Assembly: GCA_026874595.1 (NCBI GenBank)
Contig: CM049322.1
Span: 53,719,386 to 53,783,385 of the forward strand
Direction: 5' to 3'
From: Sipunculus nudus
Lineage: Eukaryota; Annelida; Sipuncula; Golfingiida; Sipunculidae
DNA: 64,000 nt
Every line of letters begins with the position of its first letter. The stretch's first letter is position 1. The notes under the pieces were generated by a model. That model searched no databases and had not been told where the DNA came from. It saw only the letters and a program-made list of their open reading frames with translations. The translations under genes were made by a program, and so were the position numbers. Below are positions 26,001 to 35,380 of the stretch, in pieces.

Positions 26001-28829
26001 AGAAATGTACAATTTATCAGAATAGTAAAGGATAAAAGTACAGTTCACTGGATGCCGTATTATCTTTTGTTCTTTATCATTTCCCAATTCAACAATATAA
26101 TTACATCTACCAACACTTTACTTAAAATGCCATGAATATTCATGACATCATAACTGTGGGTATTCTTAAGAAATATCCCCCAGTACATTAGTCCCTTTGT
26201 CATTGTCATGGATTCAGCACTTTGTAAAATATCCCATTTTAGGCAATAAACTGAGCACATAGACAGGAAAAATTTATCTAAAAATAGCACAACCTTCGCC
26301 TGCTGAACCATGTGATGGTATACATTACTATGTTGCCAGTGTAAACTACATGGATATGATTCATATTGTAATATCCCCATTCCTTTTCCATTTATTTTCA
26401 ATGCAGGTGTGCAAGATATGCTCATACAGACTTAGCGCCATGTCAGCCCTCTGACATTATGCCCAGATTACTGTCTATCAGAGTGCCTTTAAATCTAGGT
26501 CTGAGGTATGCATTATAAGGCGACATGAGGATGCAAATATTTTGTTAATTTTTGACAATGCCTCATGGCCCACAGCTCCAATGTGAATTAACATAAACCA
26601 GACTAATCGTTAGCATTTTTAGTGTACTTTCTAACAACACCCAACATGAGCAAGAAAAATTTTGTTTTAACTTGGCATATTGGTAAACTCCCCCCCCCCC
26701 CCCCCCCCCCCCCCCCGCATGTTTGTTGAATTTCTGACCGCATGAATACAGACATTGCTCACATGGGGTTACTAGATGCAACCAACTTGTACTCAATACA
26801 GGAAATGACTCATTAGCATCGAGACAGTGTTTCAGTTTGGGTTGTGAGTTCACATGTATTCACTTGTGTTAATTCATTATTTGTAGCATAATGTTAAGAT
26901 TATAGGCTGTTTACCACAATGTGAATGCAACATAATGGAAGACCACTGTGATGCATTCCTCAATATTTCCTGTATCATGACTGAAGTAGGCTTACCAGCC
27001 CAGTTATCATTGCCTACTATGGGTTGTCACAGCTAATAAAGACTACACTAGTTGAACTGAGTGAAGTGTCACTTGTCACTTGTATGTTGTTTTTCCAGGG
27101 GGCACACCTCCTGAGATAATGGAAAATAAAGAAGTGCTCAAGTTTTTCTTGCCTCCTCTCAAGGCAGACGTCAAGGTCATGCAAGGTTACAAGTGAGTAA
27201 AGAGCCAAGTAAATAATTCTGACAAAAATCTGTTCAAGTGACCTATTCACATTCTAAGTATGTTCAGTAGAGTATTATCTCCTTGATATCTGCCAATATT
27301 GTTCATTCTAAATCTATTTGCTAACTTTGATACATTGGTTTAAAAAAAACATTTGGACCAGGCATGATCAGTGGTGCTGGGTTATAAAAGTGTGCATGCC
27401 ACTTGGTGGCCATAATACGCATCTTCACAAATAAAACTTTTTCAAGCTGCACACTTGTGTTCTTTTCTGTTTCTTTATTTATCTGACTTCTCCTAGTTTT
27501 GGAGTTGCTGTGCATGAGCAAGGTCAGACCTCTGGTCACGCAGCCTTGTTATTGTAAAAGACAAACATGGACCCTGTTTACTCGCACAAAGAACCATAAA
27601 GTATTTAAAACAAGTGAATGTGCTTGAGTGCTTTTGAAGAAACTTATATTCAATGGTGTGAGATAATGCACGTATTAATTATTATTATTATTGCATATGG
27701 TTCTTCACCTTTAATGAACAAATAGACTTCTCCTGCTGGAAATCTCAGAATACACCAAGATTTTCATATTCATATTTAATTCAAATTCATGTAAAACTTC
27801 AGCTTCTTTTTAGGAAAACATGTATTAAGTTCCTTGTTGCCATTAAATTTTCATTTTACTGAATAAATCTGGCCTCACACAGTTTAATAACAGCATATGA
27901 GAGCTCCTATATAAGAAGATTCTTTCACTTAATATCAATAATAAATCAGAAGAAATAATAATAGTAAACCATATATTATATGGTGCCACCAAAACGGGAT
28001 CCATGATTAAGGACAAATTTTATACTTTTATCATTATCCGTTTTCAGACCAGACTTTGGAGATGAGCCGCCCCTGTCTTGCCCCGTGACTGCCTTCTCTG
28101 GTAAGGAAGATGAACCAGCAGCATCCATGTTGGAAGGTCAGTTCAAGGTTTTTGGTTGTTGTCATAGAAAAGCACATCTGCTGAGTGTCATTTTCATACC
28201 ATAGGAAATCAGATAAACCCGATCAGTCTTGCTTCACAGGGCTCGACATTTATGGTTAACCTCTTGCCCAGGGCAAGTGACAGTTCCAAAAATAATGGTT
28301 GAGCAACTAGAAGTCCTCTCTTACTTGCCCGACTGGGCAAGTGGGTCCAACATAAACAATTACCCAAGGCATGAAAAAGAACCTTTTTTTTAATACAATC
28401 AATAATATTTGTAGGGCAAGTAAAAATTCATGTAGGGCAAGTAAGAACTAGATGTTACTCTCCTGACTAGGCAAGTACTTTCAAAAGTTAATATCGAGCC
28501 CTGCTTCATCAATCAGTGTGTCATGAAATAGTGCCATCCCTAATATTTCCAAGCTTTCTAAAACTATCCATGCATGGATACAACTGTAGGTGGTCATTTT
28601 TTTTCCCAAGGATCACTAAAACCAGGGACCTCTGTATTGTGATGTAATGCTACTCCCTATTTTAATGCTATTTTCGTTTTTTTTAGGATGGAAGGCTGTA
28701 ACAAGTGGACCATATAACCAGCACATATTGTCAGGGAAACATTTTTATCTGCTGGAACCACAGAATGCAAGCAAACTCAGAGAGCTAATAGAGTGGGAGC
28801 TGGACAAATCATCATGTACACCACTCTGA
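14055..28829 (+). CDS. OLAH: S-acyl fatty acid synthase thioesterase, medium chain (type II thioesterase), complete
   Basis: Seven coding exons, all with GT-AG introns and compatible phases: 14055-14205, 20943-21081, 23925-24024, 25474-25558, 27099-27192, 28048-28136, 28687-28829. They total 801 nt, 266 aa, against 265 aa for human OLAH. The alpha/beta-hydrolase features are in order: RLICFNWAGGG near residues 24-34, RLPGRE at 55-60, nucleophile elbow GHSFG with Ser97, catalytic Asp211 in FSGKEDEPA, and catalytic His238 in LSGKHFYLL. The family releases C8-C12 acyl chains early from the acyl carrier protein of cytosolic fatty acid synthase; close bacterial relatives clear mis-primed carrier domains. 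No signal peptide is visible. Start chosen at the ATG in AAATATGG, about 20 residues before the conserved core. Introns are loaded with repeats. Whether its partner here is a fatty acid synthase or a polyketide synthase cannot be told. Confidence 0.93.
14323..15127. mobile_element. Element bounded by inverted repeats in OLAH intron 1
   Basis: A perfect 20-bp inverted repeat, CTAGAATTCAGGCTGCTGTT at 14323-14342 and its complement at 15108-15127, is extended outward by weaker similarity of about 15 bp on each side. The 805-bp interval has no coding potential. It is probably a non-autonomous DNA transposon; the superfamily is not clear. Confidence 0.55.
14880..14950 (+). repeat. tRNA-like head of a possible SINE
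   Basis: A box-A-like CTGCAGTGGCAGCGC is followed about 30 bp later by the box-B-like GGTTTGAATCC (14925-14935). The spacing resembles an internal pol III promoter. No clear 3' end or target duplication was seen. Confidence 0.35.
15621..16784 (+). mobile_element. Family 3 Helentron-like element, 5' part
   Basis: Begins with the family 3 hairpin (AGCTCAG at 15623-15629, inverted ACTGAGCT about 20 bp later) and a GTCC-rich stretch, then follows the body of the 6532-11029 copy. At 16785 it is broken by the family 1 element, and similar body sequence resumes near 20405. Confidence 0.6.
16785..19532 (+). mobile_element. Helentron-like (HINE-type) non-autonomous element, family 1, in OLAH intron 1
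   Basis: Starts TC after an A, with a 5' hairpin of arms ATCCCCAGAC and GTCGGGGGAT. The inverse of the 5' terminus, GTCTGGGGATAC, recurs at 19490-19501, followed by a 3' hairpin GGCACC-TGC-GGTGCC (19505-19519), nine bases and a terminal CTAG (19529-19532) before TT. No target duplication is seen. An asymmetric inner inverted repeat plus a 3' hairpin and CTAG is the known structure of Helentron-type rolling-circle elements. There is no helicase frame, so it depends on another copy. The middle is an array of 288-bp repeats. Confidence 0.8.
17430..19385 (+). repeat. 288-bp tandem repeat array rich in AGGTCA half-sites
   Basis: The landmark GAGCCATCTGTCC recurs at 17754, 18042, 18331, 18619, 18908 and 19196, spacing 288-289 bp, with a partial half-unit at 17608. 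Each unit is itself a dimer of about 144-bp halves. Both halves carry the core AGGTCAAAGGTCAAGGTCA or a one-base variant (exact at 17442, 17878, 18166 and 18743). Confidence 0.9.
19533..20404. other. OLAH intron 1 sequence between repeat blocks
   Basis: No gene. A stretch resembling 'CTGCGAAGTAACAAACATACAA.GATTATGGCGTGTT' occurs at about 19670 and again at about 20065, a local duplication of roughly 400 bp. Confidence 0.5.
20405..20815 (+). repeat. Family 3 element body, continued
   Basis: Matches blocks of the 6532-11029 element ('GATGCAGT.AAGAACTGTGAATCA', the poly-C tract at 20720-20734 and 'CTTGCACCTGTGGACTTGG'). It is probably the continuation of the element begun at 15621. Confidence 0.5.
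21750..21985 (+). repeat. Degenerate GGACTTGGACTC repeat
   Basis: The word GGACTTGGACT and variants are repeated many times, and TCAAAGAAGGTGGACTTGGA occurs twice about 115 bp apart. It directly precedes the family 2 element at 22015, inside OLAH intron 2. Confidence 0.7.
22015..23378 (+). mobile_element. Helentron-like (HINE-type) element, family 2, in OLAH intron 2
   Basis: The 5' end TCCGCCAAAA folds with TTTTGCGGA after a 5-base loop. The inverted terminus ATTTTGGCGGATAC recurs near 23333, then a stem-loop region related to GTAGTCG-loop-CGACTAC and a terminal CTAA (23375-23378). The middle is a roughly 279-bp tandem repeat: GGTGG(C/T)(G/A)CCACC landmarks at 22328, 22608, 22887 and 23166. 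It has no coding capacity. Confidence 0.75.
24661..24880 (-). mobile_element. Miniature family 3 element in OLAH intron 3
   Basis: On the minus strand it begins TTTTTAGCTCAGCTGAATTTAGTC, about 18 bp of which are inverted at the other end (GCTAAGCTGAGTTTAGTC), and finishes with the perfect palindrome GACCCATGGGTC (24666-24677) then CCTTG. Only about 220 bp remain, including a C tract, so it is an internal-deletion derivative. Confidence 0.65.
28237..28503. mobile_element. hAT-like MITE in OLAH intron 6
   Basis: Termini are CAGGGCTCGA (28237-28246) and TCGAGCCCTG (28494-28503), flanked by CTTCA on both sides. The 267-bp interior is made of GGGCAAGT words in both orientations, including CTTGCCCAGGGCAAG. 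CAGGG-type ends recall hAT elements, but those usually make 8-bp duplications and only 5 bp match here. Confidence 0.65.
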
Positions 28830-28833
28830 TATA

Positions 28834-29405
28834 AAAATACACCTCTGTAATCTGGATAAAAGGAATATCACAACTACAAAAAATACACCCCTGTAACCTA
28901 GACAAAAAGAAATGTCACTGCTACAGAAATACACTTCTGCAACCTAGATAAAAAGAAACTTTGCAACTACAGAAATACACCCCTATAACCATGATATTAG
29001 GAATATCACAACTACATAAAAACACCTCTGTAACCTAGATAAAAAGTAATTTGCAACTTCAGAAATACACCCCTGTAACCTTGATATAAGGAATAGCACA
29101 ACTACAGAAATACACCCCTGTAACCTTGATATAAGGAATAGCACAACTACAGAATACACCCCTGTAACCTTGATATAAGGAATAACACAACTACAGAAAT
29201 ACACCTCTGTAACCTTGATAGAAGGAATATCACAACTACAGAAATTCACCCCTGTAACCTTGATATAAGGAATAGCACAACTACAGAAATACACCCCTGT
29301 AACCTTGATATAAGGAATAGCACAACTACAGAAATACACCCCTGTAACCTTGATAGAAGGAATATCACAACTACAGAAATACACCCCTGTAACCTTGATA
29401 TAAAT
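28834..29405 (+). repeat. 45-bp minisatellite directly after the OLAH stop codon
   Basis: About 12 copies of a 45-bp unit with the core ACAGAAATACACCCCTGTAA, spaced 44-45 bp (for example 29063, 29108, 29153, 29198, 29243). The first unit starts within 5 bases of the OLAH TGA, so it forms the proximal 3' UTR. Because 45 is a multiple of 3, long repetitive minus-strand frames arise by chance. Confidence 0.95.
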
Positions 29406-29568
29406 AATGAAACTACAAACATTCTCCCTTTTTTTGCCAACAAAAGAATTAACAAGTTTGAGATTTGGTTGTAATGAATAGAGGGTTGGTTGGTGAGCAG
29501 GTATAGATTTGGTGAATGAAAGAATATATTTGGTTCATGAATAGGTCTGGGTCTCCACATCAGTGCTT

Positions 29569-29593
29569 GGGGGGGGGGGGGGGGGGGGGGGGG
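29569..29593. repeat. Poly-G tract of 25
   Basis: Twenty-five consecutive G, then AGGGGG. It lies in the spacer after the OLAH minisatellite. The longest of its kind in the window is the 27-C run at 26690-26716 in OLAH intron 4. Confidence 0.95.
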
Positions 29594-29981
29594 AGGGGGT
29601 TAAAAAACCACCATCACAACCCAAGCTATGAGCTGAAATTGAGAGATTCTGTATGACAAACTTGACATCGGAATAACTTTGTTATAACTGAAATTATGTT
29701 GGTGTTATATTCACCCACATTATAGTTTCCAGGGGTACCTGTCAATCTTTTTGTCTATCAGTTCTTTTGTAATATATTTAATATTGTTTGTTGTAATGTT
29801 TTGAAAGTGTCTGTTGAAATTGCTCAATTTTATGAAATGCAGTGGAATGTCATTTATCATAATTTGTTAAAAAAAACAAATATATTCATATGCAGTCATG
29901 TGTAAAATACAGTCACAGTGACAGGATCAACCTCACATGGTTTATTGATTAATTAAAATGAATAAGAATGCAGTAATCCAC

Positions 29982-29987
29982 AATAAA
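29982..29987 (+). promoter_or_regulatory. Candidate polyadenylation signal for OLAH
   Basis: A canonical AATAAA about 1.15 kb after the stop. No canonical hexamer was noticed nearer to the stop, but variant signals are possible. Confidence 0.35.
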
Positions 29988-30312
29988 ATCCTGTTTACTT
30001 ATATATCATAATGGAAAAATTATAACTGACTTTGAATTGAATTTGCCATCAAATTTCCAGTCATTTCATACGGAATGAGTTGGGTCATTCCAAGCACATT
30101 TAATTAAAGGATGGATGGTTGCATGTGAAGAAGACACACAGCTTCACAGCTTATCTAAAGAAGCCCATTCCAATTAGTCAGAACTGAGTAAATATTAAAA
30201 TCTGTACATTCCTGACCATAGGCATTAATCATTGCTGCCATTCTGGACTTTATAAAATAAGAAGAGCCCATATCTTGCAGGAAAAAAAGTACAGAACTGT
30301 ATTAAAAAGTGC

Positions 30313-30383
30313 TCCCTGTTAGCTCAGTGGTAGAGCAGACGACCGGCAATCGGAGGGTCATGGGTTCGATTCCCATACGGGGT
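30313..30383 (+). repeat. tRNA-derived SINE head, copy 1
   Basis: A 71-base tRNA-like block: acceptor arm TCCCTGT with ACGGGGT, D arm GCTC-loop-GAGC, T arm ATGGG-TTCGATT-CCCAT. Box A (TAGCTCAGTGG) and box B (GGTTCGATTCC) are perfect. The anticodon stem has only about three pairs and position 33 is C instead of U, so it is not a working tRNA. The shared 3' flank TTTTTCTGTGTATTCTTG is the same as in copy 2, which marks it as a SINE. Confidence 0.8.
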
Positions 30384-30617
30384 GATCCGACTTTTTCTGT
30401 GTATTCTTGTTCTAAATCTCCATGAGATGGACCAGCATGACCATTCAACATCTTTGTATATAATATTTGATGCACACCATAAAAGGCCATCAGTTTATCA
30501 CTGCTGCATGCAAAGTCGCCGTGTCGACACAGGTAGTATGTATAATACCAGTCACAGTAGTGACGCCACTTCGCTGGTTCCTATGAAAGTGTGCTGATAC
30601 ACAGAGGAAGTTGGGGA

Positions 30618-30688
30618 TCCCTGTTAGCTCAGTGGTAGAGCAGATGACCGGCAATCGGAGGGTCATGGGTTCGATTCCCATACAGGGG
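30618..30688 (+). repeat. tRNA-derived SINE head, copy 2
   Basis: Second copy exactly 305 bp downstream of the first. The acceptor stem is better here (TCCCTGT with ACAGGGG), and box A and box B are unchanged, but the anticodon arm has the same defects. It is followed by the same body sequence. Confidence 0.8.
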
Positions 30689-31213
30689 GATCTGACTTTT
30701 TCTGTGTATTCTTGTTCTAAATCTGTATGAAAAAGTATATATCATCACCAAAGTGTTGAACGTTTTGCACAATTTTACAGTGTGCTGCTTCAAGAGATGC
30801 AAAAGGTTTGACATTTATCACTTATTCAGGATTTATAACACATGATTCCTCTGTATTTCATATTTCCGATAATTTTGATGAGCCAATATTTTAACATTTT
30901 GCTATCCTGAGTTGACAGAACATATTGTTTATGTTATTATATGATTATATGACTCCAAAGTACCATAATTATCCTGAAGATAAAGATTTGAACAATACCT
31001 GAGAGTATGGAAAAAGTATACTTTTAAAAAAGCGTAAAGTGCCAGCACTAATTAATTTCAATGTCTTTACTTATGTGATAATTTTGATAAAATGTTTAAA
31101 ATTATGAAGAAGCAGTTAAGTGTGGTTTGGATAAAAGCGGCTCAACTATATCACAAATCTCCTGTGTTCTGACATTGTTTGATCAAAAATGTCATAGGAG
31201 TCTGTTAATTGTA

Positions 31214-32473
31214 TCGCCAGACATAGTCTGGAGATACTATGGTTTAGGCACGGTCGCCACGGTCGCGCCGCCGCCGCAGAGATTTCTTTTGGACACAATA
31301 ACTCAAAAAATATTTCACGGATCTTTACCAAACTTGGTATATGTATAGATATGGGTGAGAGGACGACGCCTATTTAAAATGAGGTCATGACCTCAACTAG
31401 TGACCTTGACCTTGAATAGGTTCAATTTTGGGGAAAATCACACAAATTCTTAAATATCTCAAGAAAACTTGCATGGATTGATCCCAAAATCAAGTTGATC
31501 AAAGATCATGGATAGGGTTGTCATGTTCCAGAAACTGGTGGCACCACCTATTATTCTTTACTTGTTTTCATGCCGTTTAATATCCCCAAAATTGCTACTT
31601 GACAGTACTGTGAGCATTATAAGTCAAAAACTAATGGACAGATTTCTTTCATATTATGCAGATACATAGTTATGGGTTATGGGATGATGTTTATTTAAAT
31701 TGGGGTCATGACCTTTCCTATGAGAGTGGCCTTGACCTTGAATTTTGCCATATATGGTGAAAATCACACAAAATCATTAATTTCTCAATAAGGGATGCAT
31801 GCATTGGTCCAAAAATCAACTTGACCGAAGATCTTGGATAGTAATGTCATGTACCGGAAACAGGTGGCGCCACCTGTTATTCTTTTACTTGTTTTCGTGC
31901 CGTTTAATACCCCATCATTGCCATTTATCAGTACTGTGAGCATTATAAGTCAAAAACTAATGGACAGATTTCTTTCATATTATGCATATACATAGATATG
32001 GGTTATAGGATAATGTATATATAAATTGGGGTCATGACCTTTCCAATGAGTGGCCTTGACCTTGAATATTGCCATATATGGTGAAAATCACACAAAATCA
32101 TTAATTTCTCAATAAGGGACGCATGCATTGGTCCAATAATCAACTTGAACGAAGATCTTGGATAGTGTTGTCATGTACGGTAAAAAGGTGGTGCCATCTG
32201 TTATTCTTTTACTTGTTTTCATGCCGTTTAATACCCCATCATTGCCACTTAACAGTATTGTGAGCATTATAAGTCAAAAACTAATGGACAGATTTCTTGC
32301 ATATACATAGACATGGGTTAGGGGATGATGTATATTGAAATTTGGATCATGACCTTTTCTATGAGTGTGGTCTGATATTAATTGTTGCTGAAGATGGGGG
32401 ACCTATTCTTAAAGGGGGGGCGGATTAATTGTCTGGGGATACTATGGCACCTGCGGTGCCAAGAAATATCTAG
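31214..32473 (+). mobile_element. Helentron-like element, family 1, intergenic copy
   Basis: Starts TCGCCAGAC folding with GTCTGGAGA, ends with GTCTGGGGATAC (32431-32442), hairpin GGCACC-TGC-GGTGCC, AAGAAATAT and CTAG (32470-32473) before TT. It shares the first approximately 600 bp with the OLAH intron copy but has about 300-bp repeats of another type ('GTCAAAAACTAATGGACAGATTTCTT') instead of the AGGTCA array. Confidence 0.8.
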
Positions 32474-33134
32474 TTATTGTTATGTGTTTAAATGATATGA
32501 GTATTGTTATACCGTGATAATGATACAACATTTACTGTGGTATTTTTGTAGTATCAAGATCTGTATCATAGTTGTCAGTACTTTTTGTCAGTACAAAAAC
32601 CCACAGAATCTCTGAGTATGTTCAGAGATGAAGATTCTAAAAATTAGTGGACAAATGTTTGGTACATTGTCATATATTTTGGGTATTATAATAGTGAGCT
32701 GTTCAACAATTCTGTATGATAAACATGTTATAAATGCTGCACTTGGAAATAAAAGTGTTATCCTGTGAAAGATAAGACCTAGTTTTGCCATTATTTTCAG
32801 TAAATACTCCTTAACAGCCGTCAATGTGTACCAAATCCATGAACAAAAATGCGTATCATGATATAACAGTAATAGCGAGGTTAATAATGCAGTTATTGTA
32901 GCCTGTGGTAATTGTGAATATTCTGGATATGGGAAATGTTGGATCAAAGTGTCCCTACTGTCCAAATGTTATGACTGCAGTACTGAACTAAGCAAAACTC
33001 AACACTTAATGTACTGTGTTAAATTACTTACTAGTTTGATACACATGTATGTGTTTTGTTAATATATACTGGAGTACACAAGTATGTTTAAGTCCTGAAA
33101 TGTTTATGTAAGTTTTGTTTATATATCATTTTAG

Positions 33135-33241
33135 TACCATCAGATAACGAACACAAAAGTCACGCAGTGAAGGTGTTGACAGCTCTCAGGATCACAACTA
33201 TTGAAATCATGAATAAAAGAAAGTTGGCAAATGTGCCATAA
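33135..33241 (+). CDS. Possible terminal exon of an unidentified or alternative transcript
   Basis: After a TATATCATTTTAG acceptor, an open frame in phase 1 runs 35 codons to TAA: residues include SDNEHKSHAVKVLTAL and RKLANVP. Base composition and codon use look more coding than the surroundings. No upstream partner exon was found. The phase is compatible with the OLAH donor at 28136, but splicing that way would remove the catalytic His. Family unknown; it could be chance. Confidence 0.25.
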
Positions 33242-33710
33242 ATTGCATGTGTATAAACATCATGATATCATTCATATCACTGAGTAAAATGAAGTTGCAT
33301 AATGACATATATTAATCATGCTCGACTTACTTTCCATTGATCACTCTATTTTTGTCTACATGATACTTATTGTCTGCTTTTTCAAATTACTAGAAGTCGC
33401 GGCTTCTGCAAGGAATTTTACAGTAGTCTGCAATGCAGTCTCATTCTACTATATTTGTGTGTATTAGTTATTTTTAGAGTGGTCAGTGCAATGTATTGTG
33501 AATCTGAATTCTCGTCTAATGTGGAGCATCATCAAAACAACCAATAAAAATCGTATTTAAAGAATATTTTTCTTGTGTATTAGAAACTAAATATTTTATA
33601 AAGTTCTTAACATACTTCACACCAAAACACAGACACAATATACAGTATAGAGATATTTTAATGATTTGCATGTATTTACAAACTATATATCTGAGAGTTA
33701 ATATGAAGAG

Positions 33711-33951
33711 CAACTGGACAGCTGAGTGGTAAAATGCTCCCCCTTCTCTGCTGGCGACCTGGGTTAGATTCCTGGTGTGGCTATAAGAGTGGGTTGTAGT
33801 GGCCCGTCCAAGGTCGATGGTTTTCTCTGGGTCCACTGGTTTCCTCTACCCATACCGACTACCCAGCGCTAACATCCGTGCCATGGAGAGTGCCTCGGAT
33901 TAGTTATTATAACTAGTTGTACAATCCATGTAAAATAAATAAAGTTTATAT
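33711..33951 (+). mobile_element. tRNA-derived SINE with perfect target-site duplications
   Basis: The 241-bp insertion is flanked by identical 13-mers TTAATATGAAGAG (33698-33710 and 33952-33964). It has a degenerate tRNA-like head (GCTGAGTGGTAAAATGCTC, later GGGTTAGATTCC), a body with GGTTTTCTCTGGGTCCACTGG, and an AAATAAATAAAG tail. The body resembles SINEs reported from bivalves (RUDI-like, from memory). Confidence 0.9.
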
Positions 33952-33964
33952 TTAATATGAAGAG

Positions 33965-35200
33965 TAGTCTTATTGCTGGGCAGCTCCTGCTATAACTGTA
34001 ATCCTTCTAAAGAACTGACCAGGCTAAGATTACACCAGACTGGGCTTTAATGGAGATAAGCCAATTTTTTTTTTTCTTCAAAGAACAACTGATCAAGAAA
34101 CTGTTTAAGAAGTTTTCTATTTAAAGCTGTTAGAACGTGTCATTTGAACTTATACTTTAAAGCTAAGATACTTGTCTCATTTGAACTGAAACTTTAAAGC
34201 TGGGATACTTTATGTACAGCATGTGGAATTCCTGTCATGAGATCACTTGCAGCACGCTTACTTTCTGTGTCACTCAGGGATACTCTGCAAAAACTGCAGA
34301 AATTTGCTACATAAAGGGATTTGTTTTGCTGGATATGCATCACAGGCATTAGGAATCACCTTATTATTTAGTCAATGCTGATTTTCATTCGCTTTCCACA
34401 TCCTGGATCCACATTTGGTACATGAGGAATTTTAGCAGAATTCCTCCACTCATCACCATACTTAACTTTACTTTTTATAAAAATTTATAGCCCTAAACTA
34501 ATTATTTTCTGAAGTTTTGTTCATCATTTGGTTATTCTGGTGCAGTTTCCAGAGAAGTCTCTGATTCACCTGTAGCAGATAGCTGTGGGAAGCATTAGAT
34601 AATTAAACACCTGATCTTGTCTAATTCCTGTGTTACCTTTTATGACATTCTTAACATAACTTTTCAGACCACAAAGACCCCTGATGGGAATTAACAACAA
34701 ATTTCTTACAACAAAAGCTAATGTTTGGTCATATCACATACATGGTTTATGAATTACCCAACCTGGAAGACTTAATTACTGGGTATTCATCATCTATACT
34801 CCATTCCACTACCCCTGCCTGCCTCTACATTGTCAGGGGTGGGGACTGCTTTTCATAAAATTCACTAAAGCTTACTTTTTTCTGTGAAACAGAAAAGGGA
34901 GGTAATAATAACGCAACAAGGAAGTACCCTCCCTCCCATGAATTTCAAGTAATGAAATTACAATGATATCTGATAAAACCTGTATTACGACAAATTTTCA
35001 CTTGCTTGTCCAAAACAGTCCTAAACTAGATCAAGTGAAGATACAAAGAGATGACATCAAAATAGGATCTTTCTTTTTACTTGCAAATGGTACATTCAAG
35101 TGCACTCTGTTATGCTACAACAAGCAATATATCTCCAATATATCACTGATGACCAAGATGGCCACTTGGTAACATATCCTTTTTTTTCAAAGATAATATC
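33965..35200. other. Non-coding spacer between OLAH and SNAPC2
   Basis: No gene supported. At 34801-34850 CCATTCCACTACCCCTG and a downstream CAGGGGTGGGG form a tiny inverted pair that resembles the ends of the 38960-39580 MITE family. Confidence 0.5.
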
Positions 35201-35201
35201 A

Positions 35202-35237
35202 TTTATTAACCAATGTATTTAAGCAATTATATTTATT
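35202..35237 (-). promoter_or_regulatory. Candidate polyadenylation signals for SNAPC2
   Basis: Two minus-strand AATAAA hexamers at 35232-35237 and 35202-35207, about 145-180 bases after the SNAPC2 stop. Confidence 0.5.
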
Positions 35238-35380
35238 TCATTAATTACCGCCAAGCCTCCTGTGATAATAGTGTTTGCTTCATTCAAAATAAAGTAGAAA
35301 GAAATATTACAATTAAATGCCAGACATGTAGGGTGTTGGAATGGAGTATAGTCCATATGTCTTCCCACTAAAGTCAAAGT

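Noticed and set aside
26060-26425. 121-codon minus-strand frame in OLAH intron 4
   Set aside because: Random-like composition inside an intron; no conserved motif.
28983-29405. CRISPR-like array
   Set aside because: The 45-bp units are contiguous with no unique spacers, and the DNA is eukaryotic.
28983-29560. Minus-strand frames with a regular 15-residue repeat (VYFCSC.IP.IKVTG type)
   Set aside because: They arise because the minisatellite period (45 bp) is divisible by three; no gene structure.
30313-30383. Functional tRNA gene (GGC, alanine)
   Set aside because: The anticodon stem is mostly unpaired and position 33 is C; the second copy shares the defects and the SINE flank.
30302-30681. 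Minus-strand frames containing GIEPMTLRLPV
   Set aside because: This peptide is the antisense translation of the SINE tRNA-like box B region, a well-known artefact in protein databases.
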